NCBI GenBank assembly: GCA_964194555.1
Contig: CAXMMT010000019.1
Coordinates: 1 to 36,838 of the forward strand
Direction of reading: 5' to 3'
Length of the DNA: 36,838 nucleotides
Origin: SZUA-217 sp964194555
GTDB lineage: Bacteria > Actinomycetota > Acidimicrobiia > Spongiisociales > ZC4RG35
Shown here in pieces: positions 7,184 to 14,585 of the stretch. The notes below the pieces were generated by a model. That model ran no database searches, had not been told where the DNA came from, and worked only from the letters and a program-made list of their open reading frames with translations. Position 1 is the stretch's first letter. Each line of letters begins with the position of its first letter. A program made the position numbers and the translations under genes.

Positions 7184-7672
7184 CTACGAGCCCAGTCGAA
7201 GCAACTCGTCGATATTCAAGGCCAGTGTCCTCTCATCGAGAATTCCATTATGCGTCTTGAACAGCTCACCGTTCGGGGCGAAGAAGAACGTGACTGGTGT
7301 GCCGATTCCGGCATAGAAGTTGACGACTTCGCGGTCGCGATCGAAGAAGTGATCGAACTCGAGACCGAATTCGGCCAGGAAGGCTTTGGCGTTTGTTTGG
7401 CTGTCCTGAACATCGACGCCGATGAACTCGATCTGGGAGCCGTATTGCTCGTAAGCCTGGTTGAGCAGGGGAGCCTCCGAGCGGCATGGCAGGCACCACG
7501 ACGCCCACACTGTGACGACAGCCGGTCTGTCGATACCTCCAAGATGGGCCTCGAACTCTTCAGCTGTAGTCGGCGGCAGATCCGGGCGGCTCCCCACATC
7601 ATCGGGTCCTGGTGTGGCGGTGCCACCACATGCGACCAGGATCAGCATCAGCACGAGCGAGCGCTTCAACAT
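7184..7672 (-). CDS. TlpA-family thiol-disulfide lipoprotein
   Basis: From ATG 7672 the protein has 162 residues: a short positively charged signal peptide with lipobox L-V-A-C (lipidated Cys15), a Pro-rich linker, then a thioredoxin fold with WASWCLPC (Cys60, Cys63) and the cis-Pro segment GIGTPVTFF. Such lipoproteins reduce apocytochrome or other extracytoplasmic thiols. A longer start at 7711 would place 13 residues before the signal peptide and spoil it, so 7672 is preferred. It is the first gene of the ccm cluster and a second thioredoxin besides ccmG. A downstream Lgt-like gene next to a lipoprotein is suggestive. Confidence 0.85.
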   Translation of the reverse strand: MLKRSLVLMLILVACGGTATPGPDDVGSRPDLPPTTAEEFEAHLGGIDRPAVVTVWASWCLPCRSEAPLLNQAYEQYGSQIEFIGVDVQDSQTNAKAFLAEFGLEFDHFFDRDREVVNFYAGIGTPVTFFFAPNGELFKTHNGILDERTLALNIDELLRLGS

Positions 7673-7741
7673 CGTGAACAATTGTCCCAGTGGTCGGTCC
7701 CTACTTGGCATCCAAGCCTGCGAACGCCCCCGTCAAGACGC

Positions 7742-9385
7742 TTATGCCGCGTGACGGGAAGGAATGGACAGACGCACCGCTCGCCTGATCGGCAGGCAGA
7801 GTTGGCCTGTCGAGTCGACCAGACGTATCGAGTTCCCGTTCAACCACCGCCAGATGATCTCCGCCTCCTCTCCGGCCTGGACGTTGGGCGGAACCTCTGG
7901 TATGGACACGTCGACCGCCCGAGCCTGGGCGATGAGACCAGGGGGTTCGCCAGGTTGGCGCGTCTCGACCAGAGCACCGTGGTCGATGACAGTCCGGCGA
8001 CCTTGTGCATCTTCGATCTCGAGGAAGCCGGCTTCGGCCAGGGCCTGCCAGCGGTGCTTCCTCTCGATGGCCCTGGCGAGCGCGTCGTGGCGATCACGCA
8101 ACCAGGCCGCCTCTTCGTATCGGCGTTCGGTGGCGAATCGCGTCATGCGATCGACAAGAGGGTCAAGAAGCAAACTTGGCGAACTCGCAATCCCGGTGAG
8201 AAGCTGATCGACGACAACCCGGTATTCGTCTTCCGCCAATTCACCATCACATGGGCAATTGGCTACGCCTATCTGGGCGGCTGCACACTTCCCCTCTTTG
8301 GAGCCGGCCCGCCCTCGACACCGTCTGATGGGGTGGGCGTCCCAGATGGCCGTCACCACCAGATCGGCGGCTCGCTTGGAGCGAAACGGACCCAGATAAG
8401 AGACCCCATCGTCCTTGAGGGTCCTGACCACCGAGAGCCTGGGGAACTTCTCGTCGGTCAATTTGACGAAGTGCGAGGATTTCGGCGGGCGTGACCGTCG
8501 GTTGTAGCGAGGCCGGTGGGCGTGGATGAGCCTTAGCTCGGTGACCTCGGCCTCGAGTACCGTTGCACACACCTGATGGTCTATGGAGTGGAGCTCCTTC
8601 ATCAGATTGGCGATGGTTTTCCGCTTGTCCCCGTAGAAGTACTGGCGGACACGGGTCCTGAGATTGGTGGCCTTGCCGACGTAGATCGGGATGTTCTGCC
8701 TGTCCTTGAAGACGTAGATTCCCGGCAGTCTCGGCAGATCTTCGGTCAGCTTGATCTTGGAGTAGTGGGCCGAACCTTTGGCTGTCGGCAGCTGGAGCAG
8801 GTCGTCGAGATTGGTGACGCCCAGCGATCCGACACGTTCCAGAAGCCCGTGGAGGACATGTGCCGTTGCCTTGGCGTCATCCAGCGCCCTGTGAACCGGC
8901 TTCACCGGACTCCGAAAGTGGTCAGCCAGGGTTTGAAGACGAAGGTTGGCAACCTCGGGCCGAATCAACCTTCGGGCAAGCGCGGCGGTGTCGACCGACT
9001 TGTTCTCGAGACGTCCGTATCCGAGCCGGACTGCCGCGGCGTTGAGAAACGAAAGATCGAATCGGACGTTGTGTCCCACAATGATGGTGTTGCCGATGAA
9101 CTCCAGAAATGGTGGTAGCGCGGATTCGATCCGTGGTGCGTCGAACACCATTGCATGGGTGATCCCGGTGAGGATCGTGATCGACGGGGGGATGGCCAGG
9201 CCGGGGTCGACCAGAGTCTGGAACGAGCCGAGCAGCTCGCCGCCCTTGTACTTGACCGCCCCGATCTCGGTTATCTCACAGTTGGAGGGGGAGCCGCCCG
9301 TGGTCTCCAGGTCGAGGACACAGAACGTGACGTCGAAGAGAGGGGTTGATAGGTCATCGAAACTGGGTTGAAAGGCTGTCTTCAC
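7742..9385 (-). CDS. DEDDh exonuclease / GIY-YIG (UvrC-like) nuclease fusion
   Basis: A 547-residue fusion. Residues about 18-185 are a DnaQ-type DEDDh 3'-5' exonuclease: LDLETTG (Asp25, Glu27), HNVRFD (Asp110), HRALDD (His165, Asp170). A GIY-YIG nuclease domain follows (PGIYVFKD 221-228; IYVGKATNLRTRV from 234), as in the UvrC N-terminus and Cho. A cysteine cluster (CRGRAGSKEGKC...CPC) and a UvrB/C-like helical segment RRYEEAAWLRDRHDA come later. The architecture is that of actinobacterial proteins annotated as DEDD exonuclease domain-containing (for example Rv2191 of M. tuberculosis). It probably acts in DNA repair. It starts with GTG; its promoter contains a LexA box. Confidence 0.88.
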   Translation of the reverse strand: MKTAFQPSFDDLSTPLFDVTFCVLDLETTGGSPSNCEITEIGAVKYKGGELLGSFQTLVDPGLAIPPSITILTGITHAMVFDAPRIESALPPFLEFIGNTIIVGHNVRFDLSFLNAAAVRLGYGRLENKSVDTAALARRLIRPEVANLRLQTLADHFRSPVKPVHRALDDAKATAHVLHGLLERVGSLGVTNLDDLLQLPTAKGSAHYSKIKLTEDLPRLPGIYVFKDRQNIPIYVGKATNLRTRVRQYFYGDKRKTIANLMKELHSIDHQVCATVLEAEVTELRLIHAHRPRYNRRSRPPKSSHFVKLTDEKFPRLSVVRTLKDDGVSYLGPFRSKRAADLVVTAIWDAHPIRRCRGRAGSKEGKCAAAQIGVANCPCDGELAEDEYRVVVDQLLTGIASSPSLLLDPLVDRMTRFATERRYEEAAWLRDRHDALARAIERKHRWQALAEAGFLEIEDAQGRRTVIDHGALVETRQPGEPPGLIAQARAVDVSIPEVPPNVQAGEEAEIIWRWLNGNSIRLVDSTGQLCLPIRRAVRLSIPSRHAA

Positions 9386-9394
9386 TGCCGATCG

Positions 9395-9424
9395 AGGTTA
9401 CATCGAACACATGTTCGATGTCAA
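9395..9424 (-). promoter_or_regulatory. LexA-boxed promoter of the exonuclease/GIY-YIG gene
   Basis: Minus-strand promoter TTGACA (9419-9424), an 18-base spacer, then TAACCT (9395-9400), nine bases before the GTG start at 9385, so the mRNA would be nearly leaderless. The spacer is filled by the palindrome at 9401-9420 (arms CATCGAAC and GTTCGATG, four-base centre), an excellent match to the mycobacterial SOS box. Bound LexA would cover the whole -35 to -10 region. It lies immediately after the trmH stop. The elements are seen directly; regulation is inferred. Confidence 0.85.
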
Positions 9425-10189
9425 TCAGCGAATACGCTGTCTCACCGCCTCATAAGCGAGCAGGGCCAGGGTCGCCGACGTATTCAGTGAGTCAGACAAC
9501 CCGAACATGGGGATAGCGACGAGGCTGTCGCACAGCCGTGTCGCCGATTTGCTGAGACCCGCGTCTTCTGCGCCGACCAACAGGGCGGAAGCACCTTTCA
9601 TGTCGCTATCCCAGAGTGTGTTCTGAGAGTCAGGCGATGCCGCAATCAAGCGAATCGAGTGCTTCTCGAGCCACAGCCCAAAGTCGTCGAGCTCGCACAC
9701 TGCCAACGGCACACTGAACAGCGCACCCGTTGATGCCCGAATCACGTTGGGGTTGAAGACATCAACTGTCTTGCTCATCGCGACAAAACCGTTTGCTCCA
9801 GAGGCGTCGGCCGTGCGCAGCATGGCGCCGAGGTTGCCGGGCTTTTCGATCGACTCCGCCGCGAGGACGAGAGGTGCGTCGCCAAGATCGATACGGTCGA
9901 GAGTGAGTGGAAACTGCTCGAAGACAGCTATCACACCTTCCGACTGATTTCGATACGAGGCGCGACTCAGGACGGTCGGCTCCACTGCCAGTGCATCGGC
10001 AGTGGCCAGATCGGAGGTCGGGTCGTCGATGTAGATCTCGAGTGGCTTCAGACCGCTCTCGAGTGCACGGCCAACCAGACGACGACCCTCAACGACAAAG
10101 ACGCCCTCGGCGTCGCGATGCCTCTTCTCCCGGAGCCGGATCAGTCGCTTGATCCGCTCGTTGGTCGGCGATGTGATGTCGTAGGCCAT
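9425..10189 (-). CDS. TrmH/SpoU-family RNA 2'-O-methyltransferase
   Basis: A 254-residue protein from ATG 10189 (MAYDITSPTNERIK). An N-terminal RNA 2'-O-ribose methyltransferase substrate-binding domain (residues about 1-90) precedes the SPOUT knot with motif 1 EKPGNLGAMLRTA, motif 2 LLVGAEDAGLS and motif 3 IPMFGLSDSLNTSATLALLAYE. It transfers methyl from SAM to a ribose 2'-OH in rRNA or tRNA; the exact target cannot be told. A longer start at 10228 adds 13 residues before the family N-terminus and is less likely. In many actinobacteria this family lies near rplT/pheS; that context is absent here. Confidence 0.88.
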   Translation of the reverse strand: MAYDITSPTNERIKRLIRLREKRHRDAEGVFVVEGRRLVGRALESGLKPLEIYIDDPTSDLATADALAVEPTVLSRASYRNQSEGVIAVFEQFPLTLDRIDLGDAPLVLAAESIEKPGNLGAMLRTADASGANGFVAMSKTVDVFNPNVIRASTGALFSVPLAVCELDDFGLWLEKHSIRLIAASPDSQNTLWDSDMKGASALLVGAEDAGLSKSATRLCDSLVAIPMFGLSDSLNTSATLALLAYEAVRQRIR

Positions 10190-10248
10190 CGGTGACGAGT
10201 ATCGCAGTCGAGTAACGGCATCACTCAACAGACTTCTAATGTCTGACC

Positions 10249-10482
10249 ATGAAGCTCAGCCGGTTGGCTACCTACTCCACTCTGACCGAGGCCACCCTGG
10301 TCAAGGCGAAGCTCGAGACGTTCGGCATCGATGCGATCGTCGAGGGGGATGTGGCATCGTCGTCAATACCCACATTCGATCAGATCGAAGGTGTCAAAGT
10401 CCTGGTTCGGGAGGCTGATCTCGGCGCCGCGTACGAGGCACTCGGGCGAATGCTTCCGTCTGCCGAGGATCAGCCGCCCTAG
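10249..10482 (+). CDS. DUF2007 family small protein
   Basis: A 77-residue protein of the DUF2007 (putative signal-transducing) type: a ferredoxin-like fold pattern LATYSTLTEATLVKAKLETFGIDA, then VKVLVREADLGAAYEAL. Such domains resemble the PII-like/ACT arrangement, but the function is unknown. It is transcribed divergently from the TrmH gene, 59 bases apart, with TAATGT shortly before the ATG. Its stop codon TAG (10480-10482) is formed by the first bases of repeat copy C. Confidence 0.8.
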   Translation: MKLSRLATYSTLTEATLVKAKLETFGIDAIVEGDVASSSIPTFDQIEGVKVLVREADLGAAYEALGRMLPSAEDQPP

Positions 10483-10646
10483 TGCTCTCCAACATGAGTA
10501 CGGTCGTATGTTTCGGCGAGACAGAGGCATCGCCTCGCCAGGACCCAGTACGAGGGCGCACCCGGTGTGGTGCGTCGAGGACGAGGACGCCGCGAGCGGG
10601 GTCAATTGTCCGTCGAAACGTCATCGTATTTATGTTGGGGGGCACT
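10481..10646 (+). repeat. Structured dispersed repeat, copy C (166 bp)
   Basis: The most divergent of the three copies. Its ends pair without a break for 24 bp (AGTGCTCTCCAACATGAGTA side with the side ending ATGTTGGGGGGCACT), including five G-U pairs. The primary sequence of most of the stem differs from copies A and B, so pairing has been kept by paired substitutions. A second stem joins TGTTTCGGCG to CGTCGAAACG. A hairpin GGCGCACC-CGGTGT-GGTGCGTC and a GAGGC-ATC-GCCTC hairpin lie inside. Shared blocks with A and B are CTAGTGCTCT, AGAGGC, ACGAGGGCG, GTCGAGGACGAGGAC and GGGGCACT. It lies between the convergent DUF2007 and nitroreductase genes and contains both stop codons. Confidence 0.8.
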
Positions 10647-11240
10647 CACATCCCAGTGATCGTGGTGGATGACCGAATCCTTTGACCTTCTGGGCCGGTC
10701 GAGACTTGCCGACCGTCGATCCGGAGCCGGGTGGCCGATGGTGACGACACCGATCGGCGTGTGCTCGTCCGGCAACCGAAGGGCGGAGGCGAGGTCCGGT
10801 ACCGAGTGAACGCCGAGAAAGCCGGCAGCCAGGTCCTCGTCCACCGCGGCCAGCAGCACGGCCATGAGCGCCGCCCCGGCATCGACCCACCAGTAGGGGA
10901 TGGGCCACTCGATCATCCGGCCATCCGGTCCTAGTTTGTCGGGTTCGGAATATCGGTCCCGGTAAATCTTCTCGCTGACCGAAATCACGATGTGTGCCGG
11001 AGCCCGGGAGATCCAGGGGTCGAACCCGGCGGACACATACGATTCCTCTCCGGCGAGTTGGGCGATTTCGCGACGCACCGACACGTCGGTCACCACAACC
11101 ACTCCGATCGCCTGGCTGTTGCCCGCCGAGGGAGCCCTCAGCGCCGAAGCGGCGATTCGTTCGAGGGCATCGTCGTCCACCGATTGATCGGTGTAGTTCC
11201 TGACCATGCGACGGCGAGCCAAGACGTGTGAGTAATCCAT
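10602..11240 (-). CDS. Nitroreductase family protein
   Basis: A 212-residue FMN-dependent nitroreductase-fold protein. The N-terminal RRRMVRNYTDQSVDDDALERI and ALRAPSAGNSQAIGVVVV carry the usual FMN phosphate and ring contacts (Arg-Arg-x-Val-Arg and P-S-A-G-N-x-Q). A late GVVTIGHPAPD is the family's G-x-x-x-x-G-x-P ending. Substrate unknown; related enzymes reduce nitro compounds, quinones or flavins, or act in F420/FMN chemistry. The C-terminal tail of about 14 residues, from SAPQHKYDD onward, is coded by repeat copy C and is unlikely to be ancestral. Convergent with the DUF2007 gene. Confidence 0.85.
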   Translation of the reverse strand: MDYSHVLARRRMVRNYTDQSVDDDALERIAASALRAPSAGNSQAIGVVVVTDVSVRREIAQLAGEESYVSAGFDPWISRAPAHIVISVSEKIYRDRYSEPDKLGPDGRMIEWPIPYWWVDAGAALMAVLLAAVDEDLAAGFLGVHSVPDLASALRLPDEHTPIGVVTIGHPAPDRRSASLDRPRRSKDSVIHHDHWDVSAPQHKYDDVSTDN

Positions 11241-11377
11241 ATCCCAATCTTGTCACACCTCGTGCCGGCCACGTTGAGGCAATGGAACAAAGCACTCGTC
11301 ATCAGAGGCTCATGCCCATAGGCTGTGATGCGGTGGTGTTTGAAAAGATGAGTGGTGTGCCACAATGAGGAGCGGAG

Positions 11378-12283
11378 ATGAATTTGACATCCCCCAAAGC
11401 GGACACTCCGACGGTCGTTTGGACACGGGGAAAAGGGTGTGCCGAACTTGCCGACCTTCTCGCAGAGGGTGAGCCCACCCGGGTTTCGGGAGATCCGGGC
11501 GAGGAATGCATCAGCCGGCGCGCAGATCTCCTGGTCGCCAGGAAACTGTCCAACAGCTTCGACCTCGTCAGTGTCGCGGTTCCGGTTGATTTCCAGCCTG
11601 AGAACGTAACCCGAGTGGTTGCCACTGTTGCCGGCGGACCACACTCTCTTCTCGCCGCCGAAACCGCCACTCAACTGGGTTCTGCCCTCGGTGTCCCCTC
11701 TGAGATGGTGTCCGCTTCCGGGCCTGACCACGACATAGACTCCGCACAAGGGATTCTCGACGAGATCGGATTTCGGCTTCCCGGGTTGGGGGGTCGTGTG
11801 ATCGAGGTAGACGGTATCTCAGAATTGGTCGAGACTCTCGATGAGGGTGCCCTTCTGGTTCTTGGCGCCTCCGGAGGTTCGTGGTTGCAACGGTCGATGT
11901 TCGGACCGGGTGCGAGGCTTCGCCGAACTGCTCAAGTCGGGGCAGTGATAGTCCGCAGCGCTCCCGACAGGGTCTTTCGATTCATGGGGGACCCCGTCTA
12001 CGTGGCGCCTCTGCGTCAAGCTGACGACACCCTTCGCTTTCATACGGAGAAAACCCTGGCGGTTGCACACGACGGTCTTCTCGTTGGCTTGGTGCGTCGA
12101 CAGAGACTCATGGACGCCGGCCGGGATCCGGTCGAGTCTGTAATGGAGGATGCAGTCTCGGTGAGAGTGGACGAGACCATTTCTGAAGCCTGGGAGTTGG
12201 AGCCCACGTTCGGGGAGGATCCGATTCCCGTGACCGACCACGAAGAACATCTGGTCGGCGGATTGTCATTGCCAGTCGGCTGA
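11378..12283 (+). CDS. Universal-stress-like protein with C-terminal CBS-like pair
   Basis: A 301-residue soluble protein. Residues about 60-195 look like a UspA fold ending in VLGASGGSWLQRSMFGPGARLRRTAQVGAVIVRSA, close to the ATP-binding G-x2-G-x9-G-S motif. Residues about 200-300 read like two short CBS motifs (VYVAPLRQADDTLR...LLVGLVRRQRLMDAG and VESVMEDAVSVRVDETISEAWEL). USP and CBS domains both bind adenine nucleotides, so an energy or stress sensor is plausible. It is preceded by GGAGCGGAG seven bases before the ATG. I do not recognise a named orthologue. Confidence 0.6.
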   Translation: MNLTSPKADTPTVVWTRGKGCAELADLLAEGEPTRVSGDPGEECISRRADLLVARKLSNSFDLVSVAVPVDFQPENVTRVVATVAGGPHSLLAAETATQLGSALGVPSEMVSASGPDHDIDSAQGILDEIGFRLPGLGGRVIEVDGISELVETLDEGALLVLGASGGSWLQRSMFGPGARLRRTAQVGAVIVRSAPDRVFRFMGDPVYVAPLRQADDTLRFHTEKTLAVAHDGLLVGLVRRQRLMDAGRDPVESVMEDAVSVRVDETISEAWELEPTFGEDPIPVTDHEEHLVGGLSLPVG

Positions 12284-12304
12284 AACCCGCAAGAATCTAA
12301 TACG

Positions 12305-13216
12305 ATGTCAGCTAGATCACTTTTCCGTGGTGTCCTCTGGACGCTCGTTGCTCTTCTTCTCGTCGCTCACATAGGTGGCGGCTGGTTCTTCTCCGGTGAG
12401 CTGATCGCCGACGGTTTCGTTCCCGACCCCGACCCGATCGTGACACCAACCGGCGATTACGAGACTCTCGATGTGTCATATGAGACGCCCCTCGGGCAAA
12501 TGGATGCTCTCCACCTCCCCGCGAGCGGAACGACCTGGGTGATCCACGTTCACGGCAAGGGCGCCACGCCGGCCGAGGCCGAACATCTCTTCGCTCCTCT
12601 CCAGGAAGCCGGCTACCCCCAGCTCTCGATCACCTATCGCAATGATGAGAATCAACCTCTCGATCCGAGCGGTTATTACCAGTACGGCGGAACCGAGTGG
12701 GAGGACATCAGAGGTGCGATGGAGTTTGCCGAGTCAAACGGCGCCGAGGCCGTTGTCTTCAGCGGGTTCAGCACTGGCAGTTCGCATGTCCTTTCGTTTC
12801 TCTACCGCCACAACTTCGACGAGATACGAGGCCTGATCTTCGATGCCCCCAACATCGATTTTGGCGACACAGTCGACTTCGCCGCCGGCCAGCGAGACAT
12901 GCCTGTTCTGCCGATGAAGGTGCCACCCACGATCACCTGGGTGGCCAAGTTCATCACCTCGCTGCGCATCGGGGTCAACTGGAAGGCGATTGATTACGTC
13001 GACAAGGCCGGGTCCTCACTCCGCACACCGGTGCTGGTTCATCACGGGACCGACGATCAGAGTGTTCCTATCACCCAGAGCGTTGCCTTCGATGAGGCAG
13101 TCCCGGACCTGGTGACACTCATCCGGGTCCCTGGCGCCGGCCACATCGAGTCGTACGAGACAGACCCGCAGAGATACGTCGATAACGTCCTGGACTTCCT
13201 TCAGGAAGTCGGTTGA
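12305..13216 (+). CDS. Membrane-anchored alpha/beta hydrolase
   Basis: A 303-residue protein with an N-terminal membrane helix (about 8-30) and an alpha/beta hydrolase fold: oxyanion loop HVHGKGAT, nucleophile elbow GFSTGS (Ser in G-x-S-x-G), acid in HHGTDDQSVP and catalytic His in GAGHIES. Such proteins are extracytoplasmic serine hydrolases of the prolyl-oligopeptidase/BAAT-like class; the substrate is unknown. TCTAATACGATG at the start suggests a -10 close to the ATG at 12305 and short or no leader. The gene ends at a strong bidirectional hairpin. Confidence 0.82.
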   Translation: MSARSLFRGVLWTLVALLLVAHIGGGWFFSGELIADGFVPDPDPIVTPTGDYETLDVSYETPLGQMDALHLPASGTTWVIHVHGKGATPAEAEHLFAPLQEAGYPQLSITYRNDENQPLDPSGYYQYGGTEWEDIRGAMEFAESNGAEAVVFSGFSTGSSHVLSFLYRHNFDEIRGLIFDAPNIDFGDTVDFAAGQRDMPVLPMKVPPTITWVAKFITSLRIGVNWKAIDYVDKAGSSLRTPVLVHHGTDDQSVPITQSVAFDEAVPDLVTLIRVPGAGHIESYETDPQRYVDNVLDFLQEVG

Positions 13217-13232
13217 CCCTGCCATACGTTTT

Positions 13233-13271
13233 GTGAAGATTCGCGCGGGTTATAGCCGCGCGAATCTTCAC
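13233..13271. terminator. Bidirectional intrinsic terminator
   Basis: A perfect 16-bp inverted repeat, GTGAAGATTCGCGCGG (13233-13248) and its complement (13256-13271), with a 7-base GTTATAG loop. It is flanked by CGTTTT on the left and CGAAA on the right, giving short T runs for both directions. It lies between the convergent hydrolase (stop 13216) and CNNM gene (stop 13278) and can end both transcripts. Confidence 0.85.
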
Positions 13272-13277
13272 GAAAGG

Positions 13278-14585
13278 CTATTTCGCTTCGGAAGTTGGTG
13301 GTTTGACCGTGAGTTCGACCTCGCGAACCCTTCTTCCGTCCATGCGCCGAACCCTGATGTCGAAGCTTTCCGTGGCAACCGAGTCGCCACGTCGAGGGAC
13401 CCGGCCCAGTTCGGCCATCAAGTATCCGCCGACGGTCTCGTAGTCGCCGTCTGCGAGCACGGCTCCCACGTCGGCGAGTCGATCGAGCCGCGTCTGTCCT
13501 GCCACGAGAAATCGATTGCGTCCCGCTGCTCTGATCTCCATCACCTCGCGTATGTCGTGCTCATCGCGGATGTCGCCAACGAGTTCCTCGGCAATGTCTT
13601 CGAGAGTCACCAGACCAGCGACACTCCCATGCTCATCGATGGCCACGGCGATGTGAACGCCTTCGGAGCGCATCATCTCCAGCAATGGTGATACCGGCAT
13701 TGATTCCGGGACAACAGGAACAGTGCGAATGAGACGCACGTCGATCGGTTGTTGATGCCGGTCTGGGTCGACAGTCAGGAGGTCCTTTGCGTGAAGAAAA
13801 CCTCTGATGTCATCGAGATCCTCTCCGTACACGGGAATCCTGGAGTGTCCCGTCTCCACCACAATGTGCTCGACTTCCGCGGCCGACTCCTTTGTCGAGA
13901 CAGTGATCAGATCGGGACGCGGAACCATGACCTCTGACACGACGGTCTCCTGGAACTTGAGTGCCGATGTCAGGAGTCGCGACGAGCCCGAATCGATTAT
14001 TCCTCCGGCGCCGATCGTCTTGACCAGTGTGGCGATGTCTTCTGCCGACTGGGCGGTCTCGACGGCCTGTCGGGGTCGTACGCCGAATAGTCTCAGGACT
14101 CCGCCGGCCGTCCAGGAGAGGGCGAGGATCAACGGCCTGAGAATGGTGACGTAGCCGCGAAATGGAGCGGCGACGAGGAGCGCAATCCTCTCTGGCGCCG
14201 CGATGGTGGCGTTCTTCGGTGCCATCTCTCCAAACACGTTGTGGGCGAATGTGACGATTAGGAGCGCCGTGACCAGGGACAATGTTGTGACTACTCCGCT
14301 GGGAAACCCGAGTGTGTCGTAGAGGCCGTGGAAGGCCACCTCCAGAGAGTTCTCGATTACAAAACCGAGAACGAGCGAAGTGGCGACAATGCCAAGCTGA
14401 GCGCCGGCGAATGTAACCGGGAGCTCCTTCATCGATGCCAGTGCCCAACGGGCCAGCTTGCTTCCCGATGCCTCACGTTCTTCGAGGATCGGTCTGCGGG
14501 AGGCGGTGAAGGCAAACTCGACGGCAACAAAGAAACCGTTGATGAATATCAGGAAGACCGCCACGACCACGGCCAGAACGCTCAT
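13278..14585 (-). CDS. CNNM/CorC (HlyC) family membrane protein with CBS pair
   Basis: A 435-residue protein: N-terminal CNNM (DUF21) domain with about four membrane segments (residues 1-190), a CBS pair (about 200-325, SEVMVPRPDLITV...HSRIPVYGEDLDDIRGFLHAKDL, then HIAVAIDEHGSVAGLVTLEDIAEELVGDI) and a CorC_HlyC C-terminal domain (about 345-425). The family is implicated in Mg2+ or Na+ efflux and metal homeostasis. It overlaps the stop of the upstream paralogue as ATGA at 14582-14585, so the two are co-transcribed and may form a heteromer. Confidence 0.9.
   Translation of the reverse strand: MSVLAVVVAVFLIFINGFFVAVEFAFTASRRPILEEREASGSKLARWALASMKELPVTFAGAQLGIVATSLVLGFVIENSLEVAFHGLYDTLGFPSGVVTTLSLVTALLIVTFAHNVFGEMAPKNATIAAPERIALLVAAPFRGYVTILRPLILALSWTAGGVLRLFGVRPRQAVETAQSAEDIATLVKTIGAGGIIDSGSSRLLTSALKFQETVVSEVMVPRPDLITVSTKESAAEVEHIVVETGHSRIPVYGEDLDDIRGFLHAKDLLTVDPDRHQQPIDVRLIRTVPVVPESMPVSPLLEMMRSEGVHIAVAIDEHGSVAGLVTLEDIAEELVGDIRDEHDIREVMEIRAAGRNRFLVAGQTRLDRLADVGAVLADGDYETVGGYLMAELGRVPRRGDSVATESFDIRVRRMDGRRVREVELTVKPPTSEAK

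Noticed and set aside
7250..8494. A 414-codon plus-strand open frame
   Set aside because: It is a shadow opposite the tlpA-like and exonuclease genes with no recognisable domain.
11016..11032. GGGGTCGAACCCGGC resembles a T-loop region
   Set aside because: It lies inside the nitroreductase gene, without other tRNA arms.
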